In this document: one piece after another, positions 44,156-52,732 of the stretch
Layout: each line of letters opens with the position of its first letter
How positions within the stretch are numbered: the stretch's first letter is position 1
NCBI GenBank assembly: GCA_965232815.1
Contig: OZ247427.1
Coordinates: forward strand, 930,001 to 994,000
DNA: 64,000 bases
Source of the DNA: Bin87 sp026710825
Lineage (GTDB): Bacteria; Chloroflexota; Dehalococcoidia; Lucifugimonadales; UBA3495
Direction of reading: 5' to 3'
Position numbers and translations under genes: made by a program
The notes under the pieces: model-generated
Database searches by the model: none
What the model saw: the letters and a program-made list of their open reading frames with translations, nothing else
Told to the model about the DNA's origin: nothing

Positions 44156-44914
44156 ATGACGGTTCTGGCAGACTATGCAAACAAATACGAGACGGTCAGC
44201 GTGCAGCGGGAGGACGGAATTCTGCAGGTGACCTTTCACTCCGGCGACGGGAGCCTGCTCTGGGGCGAGGCCTCGCACCGTGAGTTGGGCTATGCATTCG
44301 CCGACATCGGCGCGGACCCGGAGAACAAGGTGGTGATTCTCACCGGGACCGGCGACGATTACTGCGCCAATTTCGAGCCCAACCGACCCACGCGGCGGAT
44401 GCCGCAGGACTGGGACAAGACCTACTGGGAGGGCAAGCGGCTGCTGACCAACCTGCTGGAGATCGAAGTGCCCGTGATTGGCGCGGTCAACGGGCCGGCC
44501 ACGATCCACGCAGAGATTCCGGTGATGTCGGACATCGTGCTGGCATCGGAGACGGCGACGTTCCAGGATGCGCCGCATTTCCCGCGCGGCGTGGTGCCCG
44601 GAGACGGCGTGCACGTGGTGTGGCCGATGCTGCTGGGGCAGAACCGGGGCCGGTACTTCCTGCTGACCGGACAGACCCTGTCGGCGCAGGAGGCGCGGGA
44701 GTTGGGCGTGGTGTCCGAGGTGCTGCCCGGGAACCAACTGCTGCCCCGGGCGTGGGAACTGGCCCGGCAGTTGGCGGAACGGCCGCCGCTGACGCTGCGC
44801 TACACCCGCGTCGCCCTGACGCTGCAACTGAAGCGGCAGATGCAGGACATGCTGGGGTATGGGCTGGCTGTGGAGGGACTGGCAGCGGTGGACGTGTCGC
44901 TGGCGCAAGGCTGA
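44156..44914 (+). CDS. 6-oxocamphor-hydrolase-like crotonase (beta-diketone hydrolase)
   Basis: Crotonase-fold retro-Claisen C-C hydrolase, 252 residues. It differs from enoyl-CoA hydratases: the GGGCE loop is GPATIHAE and the QPE glutamate is replaced by His. Instead, the middle of the protein matches what I recall of 6-oxocamphor hydrolase: EIPVMSDIVLASE, FQDAPHFPRG, VVPGDGVHVVWP, NRGRYFLLTGQ. His118, His141, Asp150 and Glu240 fall exactly four residues before that enzyme's His122, His145, Asp154 and Glu244. A CoA ester is therefore probably not the substrate; a cyclic beta-diketone is. SD AAGGAGG. Neighbours are a cupin (divergent) and an MFS transporter (convergent). Confidence 0.8.
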   Translation: MTVLADYANKYETVSVQREDGILQVTFHSGDGSLLWGEASHRELGYAFADIGADPENKVVILTGTGDDYCANFEPNRPTRRMPQDWDKTYWEGKRLLTNLLEIEVPVIGAVNGPATIHAEIPVMSDIVLASETATFQDAPHFPRGVVPGDGVHVVWPMLLGQNRGRYFLLTGQTLSAQEARELGVVSEVLPGNQLLPRAWELARQLAERPPLTLRYTRVALTLQLKRQMQDMLGYGLAVEGLAAVDVSLAQG

Positions 44915-44929
44915 CGGGAGTTGCCGTCT

Positions 44930-44957
44930 CCGCATGTCCCACAGGTTGGACATGCGG
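44930..44957. terminator. 10-bp hairpin between convergent genes
   Basis: CCGCATGTCC and GGACATGCGG pair perfectly around an eight-base loop, 15 bases after the hydrolase stop and 100 bases from the MFS stop. A bidirectional terminator is likely, although there is no T tract. Confidence 0.55.
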
Positions 44958-45057
44958 ACTGACGCCAAGTCGCGGATGCGGGAGCGGGAGAGGTCGCTGT
45001 TGTTGGGGTGTTCTGGGTTCCCGCGTCCGCGAGAGTGGCGATGGTGTGGTGGAGCGG

Positions 45058-46401
45058 CTACGCGGTTTGCGCGACCAACGGGGGTCTGGGTTCGGGACGC
45101 CGGGCCAGGATCATGAGGCACATCGCCATCGCCTGCACCGTCGCGGAGAAGAATATCAGGATGACGTAGCTGCCGGTGACGTCGTACACCACGGGGCCGA
45201 CGATCTGTCCAAGCGCCAATCCGCCGGCTTCGAAGGGACGCATTGCGCCGGCGATTGCGCCGTAGGAGTTGCGACCGAAATAGTCGGCCAGCACCATGTA
45301 CAGCAGCACCTCCAGCGCGCTGTGGAACAGGCCCCAGAACACTCCGAAAGCGTAGGCCGCCACCAGCCCGTTGACCTGGAACAGCGCCAGCGTCGCGAGG
45401 GCGGATACTCCCATGGCTGCGATGACGCACCACCGGGGCGTCACCTTGCTGGCCACCTGCCCCCAGACCAGGCTGCTAAGAGCGAGGAACGTGCTCACGC
45501 TGAGCACGCCCGTGGCCTGGATGGTGCTCAACCCGGCAAACTCGTGCAGGTAGGGCACCAGGCTGAAACCCAGGCCGGAACTGCCGGACACGTTGAGGAA
45601 TGCGACGATGGAGACCATCCAGAAGGCCCGGGATCGCATCGCCTCTTTCGACGTCCAACTGACCTCGGTCGTGCTGACCTCCGACGTGGTTCGGCGCGAT
45701 TCCTGGGGCCGGCCGCGTGTTGTCGAGAATTGGTCGCCCTGCCCCTCGGTTGACTGAGGTTGGGCGCCGTCGGGCAGCAGGCCGATGTCCTCCGGCCGGC
45801 GGCGCATTACGATGACCATGGGGATGACAAGTACGAGGCTGAAAATCCCGAACAAGCGGAAAGCCGTCCGCCAGTCAGCCAGCAGCGTGATCGCCGAGAA
45901 TGCCGGGATGATCGCCGCGGCGCTGATGGGACGGTACATCCCGGTGCAGGCCAGGGCGATGTTCCGGCGACGGTTGAAGAAGTTCACCGCCATCGTCCGC
46001 GGCACCACGCCGATCAGGAATGGCTGGCTGACCGCACGAGCAATGACCGCGGCGATGAAAAACTGCCACGCCATATGCACCCAACCGAAGGCCAGCATCG
46101 ACAGTCCGAGAGCGATCAGACCGACGGGCATCAGCCAACGGGGCCCGTACCGGTCCGCCAACCGGCCGGCGAACGGCGCAAATACTCCCGACATCAGGAC
46201 GCCGCAACTGGCGGAATACCCGATCCAGCTCCGGGGCCAACCGGTATCCTCCGCGACCAGGATCTGGATTCCACCCAGCACGACGCCGGCCACCACCGTG
46301 GCCGCGAATGCGCCGGCGCCGGAGAGTCCGAGCACCAGCCAGCCGTAGTAAAAGGGTGTGGAGGGTCGCCAGTTGAGAAGGGCGGACGATGATGACGCCA
46401 T
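45058..46401 (-). CDS. MFS transporter, monocarboxylate/oxalate type
   Basis: 447-residue membrane carrier with two six-helix bundles separated by a charged loop of about 55 residues. The signature loop is GRLADRYGPRWLMPVGL. The first helix region FYYGWLVLGLSGAGAFA is typical of OxlT/MCT-like carriers, which move carboxylates. ATG 46401 is chosen: it lies about eleven bases after a minus-strand TATAAG and no SD is present, indicating a leaderless message. A TTG at 46440 would extend the product by 13 residues. Convergent with the beta-diketone-hydrolase-like gene, whose acid products it could carry. Confidence 0.87.
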   Translation of the reverse strand: MASSSSALLNWRPSTPFYYGWLVLGLSGAGAFAATVVAGVVLGGIQILVAEDTGWPRSWIGYSASCGVLMSGVFAPFAGRLADRYGPRWLMPVGLIALGLSMLAFGWVHMAWQFFIAAVIARAVSQPFLIGVVPRTMAVNFFNRRRNIALACTGMYRPISAAAIIPAFSAITLLADWRTAFRLFGIFSLVLVIPMVIVMRRRPEDIGLLPDGAQPQSTEGQGDQFSTTRGRPQESRRTTSEVSTTEVSWTSKEAMRSRAFWMVSIVAFLNVSGSSGLGFSLVPYLHEFAGLSTIQATGVLSVSTFLALSSLVWGQVASKVTPRWCVIAAMGVSALATLALFQVNGLVAAYAFGVFWGLFHSALEVLLYMVLADYFGRNSYGAIAGAMRPFEAGGLALGQIVGPVVYDVTGSYVILIFFSATVQAMAMCLMILARRPEPRPPLVAQTA

Positions 46402-46411
46402 GGGTCTGGCA

Positions 46412-46417
46412 CTTATA
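46412..46417 (-). promoter_or_regulatory. -10 element TATAAG, leaderless start
   Basis: On the minus strand GATATAAGTGCCAGACCCATG places the start codon ten bases after the hexamer, so the transcript would begin at or within a few bases of the ATG. Confidence 0.45.
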
Positions 46418-46591
46418 TCAAACCGCCGCCATTGCGACAAGAAACGCTGGTCGCAGACGTGGTTACCGCCGCGCTGTTATCCGGCAGCCGAGGCGACGCA
46501 GATGCTCTCTTTGCCAATTGTCACCGTCTCCCCTACCAATCGTCTGATTTTGGTGTTTAATTGAGCGCATCAGAACAGGGGGCGATTTGCA

Positions 46592-47197
46592 ATGACAACC
46601 ACCAACCGATTGCGCAGCGGCAACGTGACCGCGCCGGTGTCCGGCGTCTCGGTCTACGAGGCGATTCACAACCGGCGCATGAATAACGAGTTCTCCGATG
46701 AGGTCCCGGACCGGGATGCGCTGGCGCGGATGCTGGACGCCGCGGTGTGGGCGCCCAACCACAAGCTCACCAATCCGTGGCGGTTCTTCGTCCTGGAGAA
46801 GGGCGGCGAGAAACGCGCGCAGGTGGCGCAACTCGCGTACGACAACCTGTTCGCGCGCAGCGGCAATCACGAGCACGCGGACGGCAGCCGGCAGCGGGTG
46901 CTGGACGCGCCGGCCCTGATCTACGTGTACAGCGTTCCCGGGGACACCGAGGAACTGACCCAGGAGAACTACGCCGCCGCCTGTTGCGCGGTGCAGAACC
47001 TGCTATTGGCCGCGGTGGCCGAAGGCCTGGCCGGCGACTGGAGCACAGGGAACACCACCCGGCGTCCTCAACTGGCGGAAGCCATGGGCGGAGAGCAGGA
47101 CTGGACGATGGTCGGCGCGCTGTTCATCGGGCATCCATCACGCCCGTCGGCATCAGTGCGGGCGCCGGCCGACGAGGTCACGGCCTGGTTGAACTGA
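46592..47197 (+). CDS. Nitroreductase family protein
   Basis: FMN-dependent NAD(P)H oxidoreductase, 201 residues. Characteristic parts are VYEAIHNRRMNNEFSDE (FMN phosphate-binding Arg pair), LDAAVWAPNHKLTNPWRFFVLE (FMN ring contact), AAACCAVQNLLLAAVAEGLAGDWSTG, quoted as CCAVQNLLLAAVAEGL, and a C-terminal MVGALFIGHPS. A weak SD GGGGCG precedes the ATG. Divergent from the MFS gene with a 190-base spacer. Possible roles are reduction of nitro or enone compounds or dehalogenation; none can be chosen. Confidence 0.88.
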   Translation: MTTTNRLRSGNVTAPVSGVSVYEAIHNRRMNNEFSDEVPDRDALARMLDAAVWAPNHKLTNPWRFFVLEKGGEKRAQVAQLAYDNLFARSGNHEHADGSRQRVLDAPALIYVYSVPGDTEELTQENYAAACCAVQNLLLAAVAEGLAGDWSTGNTTRRPQLAEAMGGEQDWTMVGALFIGHPSRPSASVRAPADEVTAWLN

Positions 47198-47294
47198 CGC
47201 AATCCTGGATCGGCGCGCCGGCGGGTTATCCCGGACTGTTTCCGGTTGGGGTGATGTGATCCAGTGCGGTCCGGCCGGCGTGGCTCGTCGGCGT

Positions 47295-48908
47295 TCACCG
47301 GCCGGCTCGGATGAAGTCTGCCATCCGTTCCGCGATCATGATCACGGCGGGGTTGATTGGCGCGCGCACCAGGTCGGGCATGATCGACGCATCGACGATG
47401 CTCAACCCCTCCATGCCGTGCACCTTCCCGTACTGATCGACCACCGCCAGGGGATCGTCGGATGGACCCATTCGGCATGTGCAGGAAATATGGGAGTAAG
47501 TGGTTGCCTCCCGGAGCAGCCACCGGTCCAGCGCGTCGTCGCTCGCCAGGTCCTCGTCCTCGGGATCAACACGCTTCCCCAATAGCGAGGCCAGTTCGGG
47601 CCGCTCACTGAGGTCGAGAGCCAGGCGAATACCGGCCCGCAGCCGTTCCCGGTCGAAGGGTTCGGCTAGGTAGTTGTAGTGCATGGCCGGCTGAACTCGG
47701 TGGTCTGACGAAGTTAGAGTCAGTTCGCCCTGGCTTTCGGGCAGCAGCAGGCCGATCATCATCTCAACGTAGCGGGTGTCGCTGTTTTCGCCCTCGCGCC
47801 GCGCATCGTCAGTCGGCACGGTTCCCCTGACCCGGGGCACGACCAACGCGCCCAGGTTGATCCCCAGGTCGTTGCGCAGGTGGGAACCGGGAGCGGTCAG
47901 TCGCAGCACGGCGCTGCCGGCGCCACGGTTGGCGGGAGCATCGAAACCGTCCCCGACCTCCCAGGTTACGTACACCTTGGGATGGTCCTTCAGGTTGCGG
48001 CCCACGCCGGGCGTGTCCTGTACCACTGGGATACCCAACGCCTCCAACTGCCCCGCCGGACCCACGCCCGACAGCATCAGCAGGTGGGGCGAACCCACGG
48101 CGCCGGCGCTCAGGACAATCCGCTCAGCCTCGACCGTGAAGGTCTGGCCGCCGCTCTCCACCAGCAGGCCGGTGGCGCGCTTGCCCTGAAAGACGATCCG
48201 GAGCGCCTGGCAGTTGGGGCGCACGGTCAGGTTGAGGCGGTGACGTGCCGGGTCCAGGTATCCCAGCGCCGTGCTGAACCGGACCCGGTTGTGGTTGTTG
48301 GTAACGCCCGGCCCGACGCCGCCGGAGTCCGGATGGTTGTGGTCGCGGGTCTCGGCAAAGCCGCTGGCGCGGCATGCGTCGAAGAACGCTCGCTGGGCCG
48401 CATCCCACGCATCGGGATTGGAATGGTGGACGAAGATGGGCCCGTCGGACCCGTGGAAATCCCCGTCCCGGTCGACGTCCGTCTCCACCTTGCGGAAGTA
48501 GGGCAGGACCTTTTCGTAGCTCCACTGGTTGTTGCCCCGAGAGGCCCAGGCGTCAAAATCCTCGGGAACGCCACGGTAAAACGCCGAGGAGTTGATGGCG
48601 CTGGAGCCACCCGTAACCTTTCCCCGAGGCACGAGCATCGGCGGCGCAAGATCGGTTGAAGTCGCCGTGAACTGCCAATTGTGCGGACTGGCGCTCAGGG
48701 CGACGGGATGGCCGGCGGCCGTTCTGGAAGACGGCGGCGCAGGAGCGGCGGCATATCCGTACTTCAACTCATCGGGCAGATGGTCGAAATCCGGATAATC
48801 CGGCCCGGCCTCCAACAACAGCACCGAGCGGTCCGGGTCTTCCGACAGCCGCGCTGCCAGCGCCGAACCGGCGGATCCGGCCCCCACAATTGCCACATCG
48901 TATTTCAT
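47295..48908 (-). CDS. GMC family FAD oxidoreductase
   Basis: Alcohol or choline dehydrogenase-like flavoenzyme, 537 residues. The N-terminal DVAIVGAGSAGSALAARLSED is the FAD motif, here split as DVAIVGAGSAGSALAARL. GMC signature 1 appears as VPRGKVTGGSSAINSSAFYRG, quoted as KVTGGSSAINSSAFYRG. The C-terminus has YSHISCTCRMGPSDD (catalytic His region), GLSIVDASIMPDLV and AVIMIAERMADFI. The segment that is usually SGNTNAPT reads RAPINPAV. Cytoplasmic, no signal peptide. Convergent with the nitroreductase and divergent from the CoA-transferase genes. Confidence 0.9.
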   Translation of the reverse strand: MKYDVAIVGAGSAGSALAARLSEDPDRSVLLLEAGPDYPDFDHLPDELKYGYAAAPAPPSSRTAAGHPVALSASPHNWQFTATSTDLAPPMLVPRGKVTGGSSAINSSAFYRGVPEDFDAWASRGNNQWSYEKVLPYFRKVETDVDRDGDFHGSDGPIFVHHSNPDAWDAAQRAFFDACRASGFAETRDHNHPDSGGVGPGVTNNHNRVRFSTALGYLDPARHRLNLTVRPNCQALRIVFQGKRATGLLVESGGQTFTVEAERIVLSAGAVGSPHLLMLSGVGPAGQLEALGIPVVQDTPGVGRNLKDHPKVYVTWEVGDGFDAPANRGAGSAVLRLTAPGSHLRNDLGINLGALVVPRVRGTVPTDDARREGENSDTRYVEMMIGLLLPESQGELTLTSSDHRVQPAMHYNYLAEPFDRERLRAGIRLALDLSERPELASLLGKRVDPEDEDLASDDALDRWLLREATTYSHISCTCRMGPSDDPLAVVDQYGKVHGMEGLSIVDASIMPDLVRAPINPAVIMIAERMADFIRAGR

Positions 48909-49058
48909 GGTTTTGTCCTCAGGTGGAACCCACCGGGTTGAACGTCCAACAGGCTATTCTGCTACCGCTACGGTACCAACCCGCAGGCATAACGTTCAAG
49001 CGCAACAGGAGCGTGGGTTGGACAGCAACCGTGCAGAGTGGCCGACGCGGTCGGATGC

Positions 49059-49064
49059 TACAAT
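49059..49064 (+). promoter_or_regulatory. -10 element TACAAT, leaderless start
   Basis: GATGCTACAATGCGCCGCACATG puts the hexamer nine bases before the start codon of the CoA-transferase, with no SD between, so the mRNA should be leaderless. Confidence 0.55.
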
Positions 49065-49073
49065 GCGCCGCAC

Positions 49074-50300
49074 ATGACCAACCCTCATGAACAATCGCAT
49101 GCTGAGCCGTCGCTGCCGCTGAGCGGTTTCCGAGCGCTGGACCTGTCGGGCCCCATGGGCGTGTACTGCGGCAAGTTGATGGCCGACATGGGCGCCGATG
49201 TAATCAAGATCGAACCGCTGGGCGGCGACCCGATGCGCGAGATCGGCCCGTTCATCGACGGCCAGCCCGGCCCGGATCGCAGCCTGTACTGGCTCCACTT
49301 CAACACCAACAAGCGCAGCGTGACGCTGGATATCAGTACAGCGGAGGGAGCAGCGATGCTGCGAAAGCTTACCCTGGCATCCGACGTGCTGCTGGAAACC
49401 GGCCCGCCCGGGTACATGGAAATGCTGGGATTAGGCTACGAAAGCCTGGCCGCTGAATCGCCCGGGCTGGTGTACGCGTCGATCACACCGTTCGGGCAGA
49501 CGGGACCGTATCGGGATTACAAGGCGTCGGACCTCGTGGGCTTCGCCATGGGCGGGTACATGTACGTCACGGGCTGGCCTCATACGCCACCCACCAAGCT
49601 GTGGGGATCGCAGGCGTATCACACGGCGTCGAACCGCGCCTACATCGCCATCCTGCTGGCCCTGTACCACCGCATGGCCACCGGAGAGGGGCAGTACATC
49701 GACGTCTCCATGCAAGAAGCGGTGGCGGCCACCACCGAGCACGTCAACACCACCTACAACTACACGGGCGAGCCGGCGGTGCGCTGCGGGTTCCGGCATG
49801 GCGGGCAGTTCGTCGCCACCTGGAAGTGCAAGGACGGTTACGCCAGCATCACCACGAATACGCGAGCGGCGTGGGACGATCTGCGAGCCTGGATGGACCG
49901 GGACGGCATGGCCGGCGACCTGATGGACGAGCAGTACAACGACCACTTCGTGCTGCGAGGAGAGCACTCCGCCCACATCGAGGAACTGGTGCAGGCATGG
50001 GCCATGCTGCACACGAGGCAGGAGATCACCGAGTTCGGGCAATCGAACCACCACCCGTGGGGACCGGCCGCCACCGCCGACGAAATCCTGACCAACGAAC
50101 AGCTATGGGGCCGGGGATACCTGACAACCGTCGAGTCTCAAGACGGACGACCCATGGTGTACGCGGGCGATCCGTACCGTTTGTCGGAATTTCCGCAGCC
50201 GGTGCGGCGGACGGCGCCCGCGCCCGGGGAACACAACGCCGAGGTGCTGTCCGGCATCCTGGGTCTTTCGCCGGAAGAGATCGCACGGGTTTCGAGCTGA
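49074..50300 (+). CDS. CaiB/BaiF-type CoA-transferase homologue lacking catalytic Asp
   Basis: Class III CoA-transferase fold, 408 residues. Motifs: LSGFRALDLSGPMGVYCGKLMADMGADVIKIEP, quoted as ALDLSGPMGVYCGKLMADM and GADVIKIEP; NKRSVTLDIS; YASITPFGQTGPYRDY; ALYHRMATGEGQYIDVSMQEA. Counting back from ALYHR, the position of the formyl-CoA-transferase catalytic aspartate is Tyr182 (QAYHTASN), whereas the downstream paralogue has Asp there. It may form an inactive partner of a heterodimer or use another residue. The next gene starts 12 bases after its stop. No SD; leaderless. Confidence 0.85.
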   Translation: MTNPHEQSHAEPSLPLSGFRALDLSGPMGVYCGKLMADMGADVIKIEPLGGDPMREIGPFIDGQPGPDRSLYWLHFNTNKRSVTLDISTAEGAAMLRKLTLASDVLLETGPPGYMEMLGLGYESLAAESPGLVYASITPFGQTGPYRDYKASDLVGFAMGGYMYVTGWPHTPPTKLWGSQAYHTASNRAYIAILLALYHRMATGEGQYIDVSMQEAVAATTEHVNTTYNYTGEPAVRCGFRHGGQFVATWKCKDGYASITTNTRAAWDDLRAWMDRDGMAGDLMDEQYNDHFVLRGEHSAHIEELVQAWAMLHTRQEITEFGQSNHHPWGPAATADEILTNEQLWGRGYLTTVESQDGRPMVYAGDPYRLSEFPQPVRRTAPAPGEHNAEVLSGILGLSPEEIARVSS

Positions 50301-50312
50301 GGTTGAACGGAC

Positions 50313-51542
50313 TTGAACGCTGATACTGAGCAGAACGGTCTCGCCCTGCGGGGCATACGGGTGCTGGATTTCACCTGGATTCACGCCGGGCCGTCGGCCA
50401 CGCGGATCCTCTCCGACCAGGGCGCGGAGGTGATCAAGGTCGAGTCCAACAATGCGCTGTCGGTCATCGGCGGGCCGGCGTCAGCGACGGCCAGAGGGCT
50501 GGGACAACGCCACAACTGGAACGCCGGCAAGCTGTCCATTTCGCTGAACATGAAGACGCCGCAGGGCATCGACATCGCCAAACGGCTGGCGGCGGTGTCC
50601 GACGTGGTGGCGGAGAATTTCAGCGGGCGGGTGATGCCGTCTTGGGGTCTCGATTACGAATCGGTTCGGGCCATCAACCCCAGCGTCATCATGCTCAGCA
50701 TGTCCGGCTTTGGACGCACCGGGCCCTGGAAGGACCGGGTCAGCTACGGCCAGACGCTGCAGGCGTGGTCGGGTTTCACCCAACTGACCGGGTTTCCAGA
50801 TGCCGACCCCAGCGGGCCGGCCAGCGCGTACAGCGACGCCGTGGGCGGCATGGCGGGAGCGCAGGCGGTGATGCTGGCCCTGATCCACCGGGCCAGGACC
50901 GGTCGTGGGCAATGGCTGGACGTGTCCCAGTTCGAGTCCCTGTCATCTCTGCTGGAAACCCTGACGCTGGACATGAGCGTCAACGGGGCCAGCGCCGTTT
51001 CGACCCGCACCGGCAATCGCGCGGCCCACGGAGGCGGCGCTCCCCACGGCGCATACCGCTGCAAGGGAGACGACCGTTGGGCGGCGATTTCCGTCTTCAC
51101 CGACGAAGAATGGCGCGCGTTCGCGACTGCGATCGGCAATCCGCACTGGGCGGCGGACGCACGGTTTGCCTCCGCCGAGTCCCGCGAGAGCAACGCCGAC
51201 GCGCTGGACGCGTTGGTGGAGTCCTGGACCACGCAACACAGCGCCGAGGACGTGATGGGCATGCTGCAGGCGGCGGGCGTCGCGGCCGGAGTGGTGCAGA
51301 CCGGTGAGGATCTGTCGCGGGATCCGCAGTTGAAACAGCGGGAGTTCTTCCGTCGCGTGCCGGACCACCAGGGCGAGTACCGGACCATCGAGAGCGCGCC
51401 CTACAAGCTTTCCCGCACGTCTGGCAGCGTTAGCCGGGGCGCGCCCGCCTTCGCGGCGGACATGACCTATGTGCTGCGGGAGTTATTGGGCATGACCGAC
51501 GATGAGGTGGAGGATTGCGCCATCGCCGGCGCGTTCGACTGA
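50313..51542 (+). CDS. CaiB/BaiF-type CoA-transferase
   Basis: Transfers CoA between carboxylic acids, 409 residues. Start is TTG at 50313, ten bases after CTGAGG. Motifs are VLDFTWIHAGPSATRILSDQG, quoted as VLDFTWIHAGPSATR, GAEVIKVES, MLSMSGFGRTGPWKD, and SAYSDAVGGMAGAQAV containing the catalytic Asp, then ALIHRARTGRGQWLDVSQ. The C-terminal domain contains DERWAAISVFTDEEW-like nucleotide contacts. Pairing with an upstream homologue lacking the Asp suggests a heteromeric CoA-transferase, as seen for some two-subunit family members. That is inference. Confidence 0.88.
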   Translation: MNADTEQNGLALRGIRVLDFTWIHAGPSATRILSDQGAEVIKVESNNALSVIGGPASATARGLGQRHNWNAGKLSISLNMKTPQGIDIAKRLAAVSDVVAENFSGRVMPSWGLDYESVRAINPSVIMLSMSGFGRTGPWKDRVSYGQTLQAWSGFTQLTGFPDADPSGPASAYSDAVGGMAGAQAVMLALIHRARTGRGQWLDVSQFESLSSLLETLTLDMSVNGASAVSTRTGNRAAHGGGAPHGAYRCKGDDRWAAISVFTDEEWRAFATAIGNPHWAADARFASAESRESNADALDALVESWTTQHSAEDVMGMLQAAGVAAGVVQTGEDLSRDPQLKQREFFRRVPDHQGEYRTIESAPYKLSRTSGSVSRGAPAFAADMTYVLRELLGMTDDEVEDCAIAGAFD

Positions 51543-51746
51543 GGGCAGTACCCTGCCATCGGTTGCATCTGGCTGCACTGCGGTTCTGCTTGTTCGGTGC
51601 ATTATTCCCTTTTTACGCATCATGCGTTGACTAGGTTGATTTCAATTGCAAATATATGGCATTCGTTACCGATAGACTTGAATCTCACATGAACAAACGG
51701 ATGATTTAGGTGACAGGCACTACCTGGAGAGACGGGTGTATCCGCC

Positions 51747-52217
51747 ATGAAACACAAACGGCGACGATGGACCTTGCAAGAAATAAACTCCACTTTTCGA
51801 GCATCCGGCGGACGATGTCGCATTTGCGGGAAAGGACACCGAAGAGAGGAGTACGGAAAAACTTGGGACTTAGATCATGTCGTGCCTTTTTCGAAGGGCG
51901 GCAGGAACGCAACGTACAATCTGGCCTTGACCTGCATGCCATGCAACAGGCGTCGGGGTAACAGACAAAACGTGGGAGATGTGGCTGAAACAGCGGCGCG
52001 GCGGGCACTGCAGATGGAAAGACGGTCGGGTAATGTCCCCAGCCCTAGCAACCGTTCGAGACGAAGTAGGAGCAATTCTCCCAATCGGTCAGACAGTCGT
52101 GTTCATATCGCGATGATGTGGGACTTGGGAAAAACGCTCTGTGGTTTGGACATAAGTGGTTTGAATTATGGTCGTCCTGATGAAGCGACCTGCCGGCCTT
52201 GCATCAGTAGATCGTAA
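51747..52217 (+). CDS. HNH endonuclease with C-terminal Cys-rich module
   Basis: Probable DNA nuclease, 156 residues. The N-terminal 75 residues form an HNH finger: CRICG, WDLDHVVPFSKGGRNATYNLALTC and MPCNRRRGNR, quoted in pieces, with two Cys-X2-Cys zinc pairs and the catalytic His of LDHVVP. A Ser/Arg/Asn-rich linker follows (about 90-120). The last 40 residues (HIAMMWDLGKTLCG, then DEATCRPC) match a His-Cys-Cys-X2-Cys arrangement seen at the ends of some actinobacterial and phage proteins. ATG 51747 follows GGAGAG. The gene sits in AT-richer DNA, unlike its neighbours, suggesting transfer. Confidence 0.8.
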   Translation: MKHKRRRWTLQEINSTFRASGGRCRICGKGHRREEYGKTWDLDHVVPFSKGGRNATYNLALTCMPCNRRRGNRQNVGDVAETAARRALQMERRSGNVPSPSNRSRRSRSNSPNRSDSRVHIAMMWDLGKTLCGLDISGLNYGRPDEATCRPCISRS

Positions 52218-52392
52218 AACCTCAACACGCGAAACCGGGTTCACTGCTTTCCGCTGTCCAGTTCCCGTCGATGAGAACCTGCTGCATTCATAGCCCGAAG
52301 CTCGCGACCCGTCGAGACGAGTCGCGCACTGTCCTGGTAGGTGACGCCTTCCCGATCGAACAGCGGGACACGGCGCATTAAACTACTGGAAC

Positions 52393-52509
52393 ATGAAGCA
52401 ATCGACCATCATGGAGCGAGACGTCAGATTTTGGTTGGCTTTCACCATAGCAGCAGCTGTATCTTTGATAGCCCTCGCCAAGGTTTGGGATGTGGGGTAT
52501 ATATTCTGA
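52393..52509 (+). CDS. Possible 38-residue single-span membrane peptide
   Basis: Short open frame beginning MKQSTIMERDVRFW and continuing into a hydrophobic stretch of about 20 residues (LAFTIAAAVSLIALAKV), with charged ends. The helix has the length and composition of a real membrane span. Only a weak CTGGA precedes the ATG and there is no homology that I can name. Could be a toxin-like or regulatory small protein, or chance. Confidence 0.3.
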   Translation: MKQSTIMERDVRFWLAFTIAAAVSLIALAKVWDVGYIF

Positions 52510-52681
52510 GCGCAGTGGGACTGATCAGATAGTACGCTTAACGCTTCTCAATCCCTTGTTGACAAGCATCGTGTCCTTGCAATGGTGCGTAAGCGAATAG
52601 TATCTCCTTTGGTGCGAGAGTTGAGCAACGAATTTTTCCTGGGCAACCGCATGCGAATCAAACACGCCACACGATGTTTGC

Positions 52682-52687
52682 TACAAT
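52682..52687 (+). promoter_or_regulatory. -10 element TACAAT
   Basis: TTTGCTACAATTCCGC lies 46 bases upstream of the CapA-type gene start. Confidence 0.5.
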
Positions 52688-52732
52688 TCCGCCAATCGAC
52701 CATCCCTTGTCCCGATGCAACCAGGAGCCGAC

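Larger units (their letters stand above)
52218..52732. other. AT-richer intergenic region
   Basis: Separates the HNH gene from the CapA-type gene. Holds a possible 38-residue membrane peptide (52393-52509) and the -10 element at 52682. Otherwise nothing recognisable. Composition suggests it belongs with the HNH gene as an acquired patch. Confidence 0.45.

Noticed and set aside
44156..44914. Annotation as enoyl-CoA hydratase
   Set aside because: The glycine-rich oxyanion loop and one catalytic Glu of hydratases are missing, whereas the diketone-hydrolase residues are all present.
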